Shown: piece after piece, positions 1 through 6,472 of the stretch
How the letters are laid out: every line of letters starts with the position of its first letter
Numbering within the stretch: position 1 is the first letter of the stretch
Assembly (NCBI GenBank): GCA_014382915.1
Contig: JACNIV010000013.1
Location: forward strand, 1-7,984
Direction: 5' to 3'
DNA: 7,984 nt
Origin: Candidatus Cloacimonadota bacterium
GTDB lineage: Bacteria; Cloacimonadota; Cloacimonadia; Cloacimonadales; TCS61
The notes under the pieces: generated by a model
What the model saw: only the letters and a program-made list of their open reading frames with translations
Databases searched by the model: none
Told to the model about the DNA's origin: nothing
Translations under genes and position numbers: made by a program

Positions 1-1
1 T

Positions 2-628
2 GCTGGAGTAGTTCCGATCGATATTAATCGGGATAATATCGATATCCTGGCTTTTGCGGGACATAAAGGATTGTATGGGCCAACCGGTACAGGCGGGATG
101 GTGATTGCCGATGACTTTGATCATAAAAAGATCAAGCCGCTTAAATGTGGTGGCACGGGCAGCCTTTCCGATAAAATTGATCAACCTGATTTCCTGCCGG
201 ATCGTTTTGAAAGCGGTACAATGAACGTCGCAGGATTGAACGGACTTTTTGCAGGTTCAGAATACATCCAGAAAAAGCCTGGTGGGATTAAAGGAATTTA
301 CAGTCATAAGAATGAACTCCAGAAATATTTCATTCAACAAGCTGAAATGATTGTACAAGATTTCATCTGTTATTCATCTTCCAATCTTCCCTCAGCAGGA
401 GTTATTGCTTTCAGGTTAAAGAATATTTCGGTTTCAGAAGCAGCACAAATACTCTCCAATGAATTTGAAATAATGTGCAGGCAGGGTTTGCACTGCTCAC
501 CACTTGCTCATCAAACCATCGGAACTTTTCCCGAGGGAACCCTGCGATTCGGATTTGGCATTTTTAATACAAAAGAAGAAATTGACATTGCAGTGCATGC
601 TTTGAAATCTATCTCTGAAGGTAATTAA
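2..628 (+). CDS. Cysteine desulfurase family PLP enzyme (class V aminotransferase fold), 5' end cut by window
   Basis: This is the C-terminal 208 residues of a class V aminotransferase-fold enzyme; the frame is open from base 2, so the start lies outside the window. The segment AFAGHKG places the PLP-binding lysine at 65-67. It is followed by YGPTGTGG, a GGTGS loop, and LPDRFESGTMN, which matches the ESGT.N motif of this family (the usual Pro is Met here). Near the C-terminus RQGLHCSPLAH carries the probable catalytic cysteine at 494-496, then GT...G.LRFGFG. Such enzymes take sulfur (or selenium, with selenocysteine-lyase activity) from the amino acid as an enzyme-bound persulfide or selenide. 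It lies 2 bp upstream of a DUF3343 gene and of selD. That context suggests it feeds selenium to SelD rather than general Fe-S assembly; this is an inference. The family assignment is strong, the substrate is not proven. Confidence 0.85.
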   Translation, partial: AGVVPIDINRDNIDILAFAGHKGLYGPTGTGGMVIADDFDHKKIKPLKCGGTGSLSDKIDQPDFLPDRFESGTMNVAGLNGLFAGSEYIQKKPGGIKGIYSHKNELQKYFIQQAEMIVQDFICYSSSNLPSAGVIAFRLKNISVSEAAQILSNEFEIMCRQGLHCSPLAHQTIGTFPEGTLRFGFGIFNTKEEIDIAVHALKSISEGN

Positions 629-630
629 AG

Positions 631-855
631 ATGAAAGCAGTAATTTTATTTAATTCGACAAATCACGCCATCTGGGCAGAGAATGAACTAAAAGAAAACG
701 AAATCTCATGTAAGATGATAAGTGTTCCACGCCATCTCAGTTCAGATTGTGGTTATTGTGTTCAGATCGATGCTGATGATGGGGAAAAAGCAAGCAGTAT
801 ACTAAATGCAAATAATATCGAATTCGATAATATTGCAAACTATGAAGGTGAATAA
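631..855 (+). CDS. DUF3343 putative Se/S carrier-like protein
   Basis: A 74-residue soluble protein with the DUF3343 pattern: a beta strand at the N-terminus (MKAVILF), an alpha helix (HAIWAENELKEN), then the conserved VPRHLSSDCGYC segment around residues 37-48. The Cys of SSDCG (residue 40) is the likely carrier residue, and a second Cys follows at 43. Pfam describes this family as a putative Se/S carrier, and its genes often sit beside selD in selenium-using anaerobes. Here it lies between a cysteine desulfurase and selD with 2-bp and 1-bp gaps, so the three are almost certainly co-transcribed. An AAGGT site at 618-622 supports the ATG at 631. The likely role is to accept selenium or sulfur from the desulfurase and pass it on, inferred from context and not shown biochemically. 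Confidence 0.8.
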   Translation: MKAVILFNSTNHAIWAENELKENEISCKMISVPRHLSSDCGYCVQIDADDGEKASSILNANNIEFDNIANYEGE

Positions 856-856
856 A

Positions 857-1900
857 ATGAAAGAAGAAATAAAACTAACTCATTTTGTTAAAGCCGCTGG
901 CTGAGCTGGCAAAGTAAGTCCGGCGGACCTTGAAACAATAATGAAAGGATTGAAATATCCTCACACACCCAATACACTTGTTGCTTTCGATACAAGTGAT
1001 GATGCGGGAGCATATCAAATTTCAGAGGATATTGCAATTATTCAGACAGTAGATTTTATAACACCCGTTGTAAACGATCCATACAAATTTGGTCAGATAG
1101 CTGCTGCAAACAGTTTGAGCGATGTATTTGCCATGGGTGCAAAGGTGTGTACTGCCTTGAATATAGTGGCTTACGATTCCTGTCATATCACCAAAGAAAT
1201 GCTTAATGAAATCCTGCGAGGTGGACTGGATAAAGTTATTGAAGCAGGAGGCGTTGTACTGGGTGGTCATACCATAGAAGACCTGGAGATGAAATATGGT
1301 CTTTCTGTAACCGGTATCGTTCATCCAAATAAAATCGTTCGAAACAACACAATCAAACCTGGTGATAAAATAATCCTGACCAAACCGATCGGGATGGGAG
1401 TTATTACTACCAGCATTAAAGCGGATATGGCTCCACAAAGTGCTATCGATAAAGCTGCATTTCATATGAGCTACCTGAACAAAACAGCTTCGGAGATCGC
1501 TGTGGAAATAGGTGTGAATGCCATGACAGATGTTACGGGTTTCGGGCTTCTGGGACATTTATTTGAAATGACGAATAATTCAGTATCGGTTCGTCTTGAT
1601 TATACCAGTATTCCAATTATTGAAGAGGCTTTCGAATTGGCTGAAAGCGGTCTCTTTCCGGGTGGATCTTACCGCAATAAGAAGTATTATGAACCAAATA
1701 TCTTTCTCGATAGAAAAGACTGCACTCAAGACCAACTGATGCTTCTATATGATGCTCAAACCTCGGGTGGTTTAATGATTTCTGTTCCCGGAGAAAAAGC
1801 CGATAAGCTTCTTGATAAGCTGAAACTGGCAGGATTAGAGTGGTGCAGCATCATTGGTGAAGTATTCGATAACAAAGATCGAAAGATCATAATTGGATAG
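857..1900 (+). CDS. selD: Selenide, water dikinase (selenophosphate synthetase), selenocysteine-containing
   Basis: SelD makes selenophosphate from selenide and ATP, the selenium donor for selenocysteine and selenouridine. The complete frame runs from ATG 857 to TAG 1900, 347 residues counting the recoded TGA at 902-904 as Sec16. Around it reads KAAG-U-AGK, aligning with the catalytic Cys17 and Lys20 region (GCGCK) of E. coli SelD. Downstream family motifs are intact: SDDAGAY, TVDFITPVVNDPYKFGQIAA (metal and nucleotide binding Asp), NSLSDVFAMG, GGHT, TDVTGFGLLGH, PGGSYRN and DAQTSGG. AAGGTGA at 845-851 is a good ribosome site 5 nt before 857. The in-frame ATG at 941 would give a protein lacking the catalytic Sec and Lys and has no such site. 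Using Sec here implies that the host has SelA, SelB and tRNA-Sec, none of which is in this window. It is the third gene of the selenium operon. Confidence 0.93.
902..931 (+). promoter_or_regulatory. Sec codon TGA and bacterial SECIS-type hairpin within selD
   Basis: The TGA at 902-904 is followed 13 nt later by a perfect stem GTCC (918-921) / GGAC (925-928) closing a GGC loop. The stem is extended by AA/TT across a bulged C at 929. The first loop base is G922, with 17 nt between the TGA and this G. This fits the published bacterial SECIS consensus: a short upper stem, a G among the first two loop bases, and about 16-37 nt from the UGA. It would recruit SelB with Sec-tRNA. Folding was done by eye. 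Confidence 0.75.
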
Positions 1901-1953
1901 ATTTCCTTCCTTTTAACAAGATATAAGAAAAACATCTACTCAAATTATTTAAC

Positions 1954-1959
1954 TTGACA
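1954..1959 (+). promoter_or_regulatory. Candidate -35 box for the S24 repressor gene
   Basis: A perfect TTGACA lies 58 nt before the chosen start at 2018. At 17-bp spacing the -10 position falls in a run of T (TTTTTT, 1977-1982), which is a poor TATAAT match, so the exact promoter is uncertain. Two dyads overlap the spacer and the presumed start region. Confidence 0.4.
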
Positions 1960-1962
1960 GTT

Positions 1963-1977
1963 AATATTGCCAATATT
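1963..1977. promoter_or_regulatory. Candidate operator dyad 1 upstream of S24 repressor
   Basis: AATATTG-C-CAATATT is a perfect inverted repeat with 7-bp arms about a single central base. It sits just 3' of the TTGACA box, inside the presumed promoter spacer, where a bound repressor dimer would block RNA polymerase. Being AT-rich, it could also be chance. Confidence 0.45.
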
Positions 1978-1980
1978 TTT

Positions 1981-1996
1981 TTAACCATGTGGTTAA
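1981..1996. promoter_or_regulatory. Candidate operator dyad 2 upstream of S24 repressor
   Basis: TTAACCATGTGGTTAA is an inverted repeat with 7-bp arms and a 2-bp centre. It lies between the promoter and the ribosome site of the repressor gene. Its centre is about 18-19 bp from that of dyad 1, so two dimers could sit side by side. The two dyads differ in sequence, so at most one may be the true operator of this protein. Confidence 0.5.
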
Positions 1997-2005
1997 CTAT
2001 ATATG

Positions 2006-2013
2006 AAGGAGGT
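2006..2013 (+). promoter_or_regulatory. Strong Shine-Dalgarno site deciding the repressor start
   Basis: AAGGAGGT is the strongest anti-SD match seen in the window, 4 nt before ATG 2018. It overlaps and so argues against the ATG at 2003. Confidence 0.8.
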
Positions 2014-2017
2014 TACT

Positions 2018-2665
2018 ATGACTTTTGGAGAAAGGTTGAAAGAAGTTTTAAAAAAACTATCTCTCACGCAAACGGGACTTTCAAAAGAGATAGGCACTTC
2101 CAATGTAGTGATAAACAGGTATATAAAGGACAAAACAACCCCTGATTATAGTTTTTTAAACAAACTGGTAAACAAATTTAATATTAATATCAACTGGCTA
2201 CTTACCGGTGAAGGTTCGATGTTTCCCAGCAGGAACATTGAACACATTGGAAAAAGTGACTATTATTATATGCCAATAATCGATGGAGTCAGTTGCGGTT
2301 CTCCACAGGAAATCGAATCAGCAGATCCTCTGGATCATATCCTTATCGATACGAATTCCCTTTACGGAGATTTTAATGATTATTTCGCATTCTACGCCAG
2401 TGGTGAAAGCATGGAACCATATATTTCAAATGGAGATGTTATCATCGTAAAACAGCATGATGATTGGAGTACGGTAGATGACCGGATATGCATTGTAAGG
2501 GTTGATGGAGAGATAACACTGAAAAAAGTGAAAAGCTTTTCCAATGGTAAAGAGATACTTCTTCAACCTTATAATAAAAATTTCCCACCCATCCTGCTCG
2601 ATAAAGAGCGTATTCGAAATTCAAAGCTGATAGGCATTGCAGTGATGTCTGTTAGGAATCTTTAA
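2018..2665 (+). CDS. XRE-family HTH / S24 (LexA/CI-like) self-cleaving transcriptional repressor
   Basis: A 215-residue regulator. Residues about 4-62 form an N-terminal HTH (ERLKEVL..LSLTQTGLSKEIGTSNVVINRYIK), with the linker ending in the common NWLLTGEG. Residues about 85-215 are an S24/LexA-type peptidase domain. The catalytic serine is Ser131 in ASGESMEP, followed by GDVIIV, and the general-base lysine is Lys169 in EITLKK. VSCGSP at 91-96 supplies a likely cleavage site between Cys93 and Gly94, the same pair that UmuD uses; LexA uses Ala-Gly. The family represses DNA-damage or prophage genes and self-cleaves on RecA filaments. The start at 2018 is chosen because AAGGAGGT at 2006-2013 lies just before it; the in-frame ATG at 2003 overlaps that site. 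No phage genes adjoin, so a host stress regulator is as likely as a prophage remnant. Autoregulation is suggested by the upstream dyads. Confidence 0.87.
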   Translation: MTFGERLKEVLKKLSLTQTGLSKEIGTSNVVINRYIKDKTTPDYSFLNKLVNKFNININWLLTGEGSMFPSRNIEHIGKSDYYYMPIIDGVSCGSPQEIESADPLDHILIDTNSLYGDFNDYFAFYASGESMEPYISNGDVIIVKQHDDWSTVDDRICIVRVDGEITLKKVKSFSNGKEILLQPYNKNFPPILLDKERIRNSKLIGIAVMSVRNL

Positions 2666-2702
2666 TTTATTACTTAGAATCACTGAACAATAAAAGAATT
2701 AT

Positions 2703-2734
2703 TTGACACCTACATTAACATTAAATTGTTTGAA
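2703..2734 (+). promoter_or_regulatory. Candidate promoter of the zinc-ribbon/lemA/M48 operon
   Basis: TTGACA at 2703-2708 lies 50 nt before the first gene of the operon. Seventeen bases further on is TTGTTTG, part of an 11-mer AATTGTTTGAA (2724-2734). The same 11-mer occurs on the minus strand the same distance (24 nt) before the outer-membrane protein gene. No TATAAT-like hexamer is correctly spaced from the -35 box (TATAAA at 2740 is too far), so the assignment is tentative. Confidence 0.35.
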
Positions 2735-2758
2735 AGCCGTATAAAATTGGGAGAGTAG

Positions 2759-3169
2759 ATGAATTGTCCTGTATGCCGTAATGAAGCTATGATCATCCTG
2801 GAGTTGAATGGTGTAGAGATAGATTACTGTCTCAACTGCAAAGGGATCTGGCTGGATTCAGGAGAGCTGGAACTGCTTCTGGGCAATAGTGAGGAAACAC
2901 AGAAATTCCTGAACTCTTTTATAGTGGATATAATTACTTCTGAACACAAGTTAAAATGCCCGATCTGTTCTCATAAAATGGAGAAGATCCTGGTTGGTAA
3001 CGAAGAAAAAGTACGCATCGATAAATGTAAGACCGGTGATGGTATCTGGTTCGATGCAGGTGAATTGGAAGAAGTTTTAAGAATGGGAACGATCGGTAAA
3101 AATGATAAAGTTTATATTTTACTCAAAGATATGTTTGGAAAAAGAATAATTAAACAGGAGGAGAAATGA
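2759..3169 (+). CDS. Double zf-TFIIB zinc-ribbon protein
   Basis: A 136-residue soluble protein with two copies of the zf-TFIIB-type ribbon. Copy 1 (residues 3-40) has C3, C6, C24, C27 and the signature CKGIWLDSGELE. Copy 2 (residues 67-106) has C67, C70, C90 and DGIWFDAGELEEVL, but Gly93 replaces the fourth Cys. This loss is common in second ribbons of this family, which often read C..GHG.WFD, so it does not look like decay. The start at 2759 follows GGGAG at 2749-2753. Its stop overlaps the next gene's ATG (ATGA at 3166-3169), so it should be translationally coupled to lemA. The molecular function is unknown. Its position before lemA and an M48 protease suggests an accessory, zinc-binding or scaffolding part in that membrane-protein quality-control system. 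Confidence 0.85.
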   Translation: MNCPVCRNEAMIILELNGVEIDYCLNCKGIWLDSGELELLLGNSEETQKFLNSFIVDIITSEHKLKCPICSHKMEKILVGNEEKVRIDKCKTGDGIWFDAGELEEVLRMGTIGKNDKVYILLKDMFGKRIIKQEEK

Positions 3170-3723
3170 TTATGTTATTTGTATTTATTGCAATAGTGGT
3201 CCTGGTGTTTATGTTCATCGGGTTTTACAATAGTCTTGTTCGTTTGAGAAATCAGGTAAAAAATGCCTGGTCGCAAATTGATGTTCAGTTAAAGAGAAGG
3301 CACGATCTCATTCCCAACCTGATAGAAACAGCCAAAGGTTATATGAAACATGAGCAGGATACCCTGAAGGCCATAACAGAAGCACGTAGCAAAGCCATGG
3401 GTGCAGACTCCGTAGGAGAAAAATCTAAAGCAGAAAGTGCGCTCAGTGGTGCAATGAGCAAATTCTTTGTTGTTGTAGAAAACTATCCCGATCTTAAGGC
3501 TAACCAGAATTTCCTGGCTTTGCAGGAAGAATTAACTTCCACAGAAAATAAGATCGCTTTTTCGCGCCAGAGTTACAACGACCAGGTTCTATTCTTCAAT
3601 AACAAAATTCAAATGTTTCCTTCCAATATCGTTGCCGGTATGTTCAATTTCAAACAGGAAGATTTCTTTGAATTGGAAGATAAAACTGAACGGGCTGTTC
3701 CCAAAGTAGATTTTTCATCTTAA
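3166..3723 (+). CDS. lemA: LemA family protein
   Basis: A 185-residue protein with one N-terminal membrane helix (about residues 3-20, LFVFIAIVVLVFMFIGF) followed at once by the LemA signature: YNSLVRLRNQVKNAWSQIDVQLKRRHDLIPNLIE (residues 21-54), then KGYMKHE and a helical, coiled-coil-like body (aR.....A repeats, VENYPDLKAN, EENKIAF.R..YN). The conserved NFP.N motif appears as MFPSNIVA near residue 148. Length matches the family (about 180-200). The biochemical role of LemA is not settled, but it is very often encoded beside M48/HtpX-like proteases or TPM-domain membrane proteins. The start at 3166 overlaps the previous stop and follows AGGAGG at 3156-3161. ATG 3172 is an alternative that would shorten it by two residues. 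Confidence 0.93.
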   Translation: MIMLFVFIAIVVLVFMFIGFYNSLVRLRNQVKNAWSQIDVQLKRRHDLIPNLIETAKGYMKHEQDTLKAITEARSKAMGADSVGEKSKAESALSGAMSKFFVVVENYPDLKANQNFLALQEELTSTENKIAFSRQSYNDQVLFFNNKIQMFPSNIVAGMFNFKQEDFFELEDKTERAVPKVDFSS

Positions 3724-3735
3724 AAAGAAGCTATT

Positions 3736-5178
3736 ATGTGGGAATTGATCAGGGCAAATAAACAAAAATCTCTCATGCTTTTTTTCGTAATGGGAATTTG
3801 CCTAGTGGTGCTTGGTTACTTCATTGGTGGTGCTTATGGTGGCGAGGAAGGCACCTTCTTCGGACTTGGTTTAGCTCTGTTCATCTGGATATTTATGTCT
3901 GTTATCAGTTACTTTAGTGGCGATTCCATCATCCTGAAAATGAGCAAGGCAAAAAGGGTCTCACCAAATGTTCATCCACAGCTTTTCAATGTAGTGGAGG
4001 AGATGAAAATAGCTGCCAATCTTCCAGCTATGCCCAAAGTTTACATCATTCCCGATCCTGCTCCTAATGCTTTTGCTACAGGTAGAAATCCGCAGAATGC
4101 ATCTATAGCGGTAACTGCCGGTCTATTGAGTAAATTGAATCGTGATGAGTTGCAAGGTGTTATTGCGCATGAGATGTCCCACGTTCTAAACAGGGATATT
4201 CTTTTTATGACTTTCTCTGGTGTACTGCTGGGAAGCATCGTGTTTCTTTCACATGTATTTCTTAGAAGTATGTGGTACACAGGCGGTAGAGGAAGGCGTT
4301 ATAGCTCTCGCAGCAAAGGCGGTGGACAGATCCAGATGATCATGATGATAGTTGCTATATTAATGGCTATCCTGGCACCTCTTATGGCAAGATTGCTTTA
4401 TCTGGCAATTTCACGCAAACGCGAATACCTGGCAGATGCCACTGCCGTGCGCTTGACCCGCTATCCCGAGGGTCTTGCTTCTGCCCTGGAAAAAATATCC
4501 AGTACCGATCTCAATCTGACTTCAGCCAATAAAGCTACAGCCGCTCTATATATTATCAATCCGCTTAAACCAAAAGGAAGTAAGCTTTCCAATCTGAGCA
4601 GCACTCATCCACCTATCGACGAGAGAATTAAGGTTCTCAGGACTATCGCTGGTGGTGCAAACTACATAAATTATCAGAATGCTTTCACAAAGATTGCTGG
4701 CAGAGGAAGAAGATCTAATATAATCCCATCATCAGCTATTCATGATAAAAAAAATATTGATCTACGTACAATTGCGAAACCTGAACCGGCAGGTACCAAG
4801 AAGGGAGTTCGTGATCTGGGTGATCTGATACGGGCAGTTAATAAGTATGTTTTCATCTCCTGTCTTTGTGGAATGAAAATGAAAATTCCACCGGGATTTA
4901 AAAAAACTGAATTTCCCTGTCCCCGTTGTGGCAGAATCAATCAAGTACCGATAGCTGAACTTGCCGTTCTGGCTGGTGTTACTCAAGGATTGGAAAAACA
5001 ACACCCTCAAAAGGAAACAACACCTGTTCATAAACAGATATTTGCTTATCATAGAACTGGCAAGAGTTGGGAATCTTTCAACTGCCCATGTGGAAGCGCC
5101 AAACAGCTCTCCCCCGCTTTTAATAAAGATTTCTTCTATTGCAATAAATGCGGCAGGAAAATAGAGGTTAAGAGTTAA
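3736..5178 (+). CDS. M48 family (HtpX-like) membrane zinc metalloprotease with two C-terminal zinc ribbons
   Basis: A 480-residue membrane protease. Two N-terminal membrane helices (about 13-33 and 40-61) precede the M48 catalytic domain. The zinc site is HEMSH at 145-149 with the third ligand probably Glu230 in SRKREYLADATA. Two more hydrophobic segments lie at about 158-178 and 199-225, between the HExxH and the Glu, as in HtpX. The SSTHPPIDERIKVL motif at 288-301 closes the HtpX-like part. HtpX itself is about 290 residues. The extra 180 residues here hold two CxC...CxxC ribbons: C376, C378, C395, C398 and C450, C452, C469, C472, joined by a charged linker. HtpX-type enzymes degrade damaged membrane proteins from the cytoplasmic side. 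The ribbons may select substrates or contact the zinc-ribbon partner encoded first in the operon (inference). It starts 12 bp after lemA. Confidence 0.92.
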   Translation: MWELIRANKQKSLMLFFVMGICLVVLGYFIGGAYGGEEGTFFGLGLALFIWIFMSVISYFSGDSIILKMSKAKRVSPNVHPQLFNVVEEMKIAANLPAMPKVYIIPDPAPNAFATGRNPQNASIAVTAGLLSKLNRDELQGVIAHEMSHVLNRDILFMTFSGVLLGSIVFLSHVFLRSMWYTGGRGRRYSSRSKGGGQIQMIMMIVAILMAILAPLMARLLYLAISRKREYLADATAVRLTRYPEGLASALEKISSTDLNLTSANKATAALYIINPLKPKGSKLSNLSSTHPPIDERIKVLRTIAGGANYINYQNAFTKIAGRGRRSNIIPSSAIHDKKNIDLRTIAKPEPAGTKKGVRDLGDLIRAVNKYVFISCLCGMKMKIPPGFKKTEFPCPRCGRINQVPIAELAVLAGVTQGLEKQHPQKETTPVHKQIFAYHRTGKSWESFNCPCGSAKQLSPAFNKDFFYCNKCGRKIEVKS

Positions 5179-5205
5179 GGATCAAATAATTAAAAAAATA
5201 ACTGT

Positions 5206-6417
5206 TTAAAAAAACATCATATAATGCAAATTGCCACCACCAAAACCTTCTATTTCCGGAACATGACTGATTGAAAATTGAAGCCAGGCATTTTTACTGA
5301 AATTATAAGTCCACCTGATCATATATTTTATATCAGAATTTAATGTCTCATAATCATCAAGGTCATTAATATCATCATAATCTAACCGGTACTTTGACCA
5401 CACAACCCCGAATTCCCACGCACTATTGGATAATGAATATTCCATTATTATGGAAGGAATTAATTCTCTTCTTTTAAAATCATAAGTTTGATAGCCGTTT
5501 GCAACTGCATTCTGAATTATATAATGCAGCACCGGTCTTATCGAAATTTTGGAATTGAGTTGATGCTGATATTTACAGCTAATGTCATATATTTCATTTA
5601 AATAAGAATAACTGAACTCTGTTTGATAATAAAGCTCCTTTTCAAAGAAATGGTAATGTCTTATCCTTAGTTCGGAAAAACAATTTCTTTTAAAAAAGTA
5701 ATACATCTTAGCTACCAGATTGTTGATCTGATGCTGTAGTAAATATATCTCCGGGGAAAGATCAGGATTATTATATTCTATTTCGGAACAGTTAGTATAT
5801 TTTCCTTGTGTGAAGATCCAGAGTTTATTTATACTATAACGGATAGCCCAATTAACTCCCAGAGGTTCTTCTGTTACTTTTCCGCCTTTTTGATTTTTTT
5901 CATCATAGAGGAAATCATCATAACTCAAAGCAATTCTGCAATATTTTTCTGATGTGGAATCCATAATAGAAAACCCCAGGTCAATATCTATCTCTTCTTT
6001 ATCGTAGTATGTATTGCACAAAGAATATATTGATAAATTTCGATAAATCCTTCTTTCAAAGCCCATATAATTGTATTCTTCATTTTCATCTTTGTACTGA
6101 CTTTGATCTCTGTAGAACGAAGAGCGAAACCACCAGTCTTTTCCAATATCCACATTCATCACTAATTCAATCTCGTTGTATAGATCCTTTACGGTTGTAC
6201 TGCCAAAGTCGGTTTTTAATCCATTTCTTTTGAAAAGATTCTTCTCCCATTCAATCTGCCACGATGGACTGAAATCATAGTTCACAAAAGCATGAATAAA
6301 TATCCTGGTCTTTTTATAGTCATCATCAAATTCCCACTCAAAAGGAGCATTCTGCTGGGCAAAAGAATTAATAATAACATTGAAAAAGAATACTGAAATA
6401 ATAAGATATTTTTTCAT
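5206..6417 (-). CDS. Putative outer-membrane beta-barrel protein, unknown family
   Basis: A 403-residue protein I do not recognise. It opens with a signal peptide (MKKYLIISVFFFNVIINSFA, cleaved before QQN). The rest is rich in Tyr, Trp, Phe and Asn, with alternating polar/hydrophobic strands such as IFIHAFVNYDF, WWFRSSFYRD, YCRIALSYDDF and FGVVWSKYRLDY. It ends GGGNLHYMMFF, so the last residue is Phe as in the C-terminal signal read by the BAM complex. These features suggest a monomeric barrel of perhaps 14-18 strands; a porin-like or DUF2490-like protein is possible. The start at 6417 follows an AAAGG site on the minus strand and gives a clean signal peptide. The upstream ATG at 6471 would add 18 residues before it. 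It is convergent with the protease gene (27 bp between stops), with no obvious terminator there. Being monocistronic, its role cannot be inferred from neighbours. Confidence 0.7.
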   Translation of the reverse strand: MKKYLIISVFFFNVIINSFAQQNAPFEWEFDDDYKKTRIFIHAFVNYDFSPSWQIEWEKNLFKRNGLKTDFGSTTVKDLYNEIELVMNVDIGKDWWFRSSFYRDQSQYKDENEEYNYMGFERRIYRNLSIYSLCNTYYDKEEIDIDLGFSIMDSTSEKYCRIALSYDDFLYDEKNQKGGKVTEEPLGVNWAIRYSINKLWIFTQGKYTNCSEIEYNNPDLSPEIYLLQHQINNLVAKMYYFFKRNCFSELRIRHYHFFEKELYYQTEFSYSYLNEIYDISCKYQHQLNSKISIRPVLHYIIQNAVANGYQTYDFKRRELIPSIIMEYSLSNSAWEFGVVWSKYRLDYDDINDLDDYETLNSDIKYMIRWTYNFSKNAWLQFSISHVPEIEGFGGGNLHYMMFF

Positions 6418-6472
6418 TTTTCTACCTTTCATCAAAAGTTGTTCAAACAATTGAGTTGTAAAGAAAAACATG

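Noticed and set aside
902..904. TGA as a true stop, making selD start at 941 or a pseudogene
   Set aside because: The TGA falls exactly at the catalytic Cys/Sec site, the frame on both sides matches SelD, the ribosome site favours 857, and a SECIS-type hairpin follows.
1022..1558. Minus-strand 178-residue open frame
   Set aside because: It is antisense to the well-conserved selD coding region and has no recognisable features.
2003..2017. Upstream ATG at 2003 as the repressor start
   Set aside because: It overlaps the AAGGAGGT ribosome site, which is well placed for ATG 2018, where the HTH domain begins normally.
1954..2145. Plus-strand 63-residue open frame overlapping the repressor
   Set aside because: It is out of frame with the clear HTH/S24 protein, has no family features, and spans the presumed promoter and operators.
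3010..3055. Second zinc ribbon of the zf-TFIIB protein decayed (fourth Cys is Gly)
   Set aside because: The same C..G.G.WFD form is usual in second ribbons of this family, and the rest of the motif is intact.
5179..5205. Bidirectional terminator between the convergent genes
   Set aside because: The 27 bp are AT-rich with A runs, but no stable GC-containing hairpin could be found.
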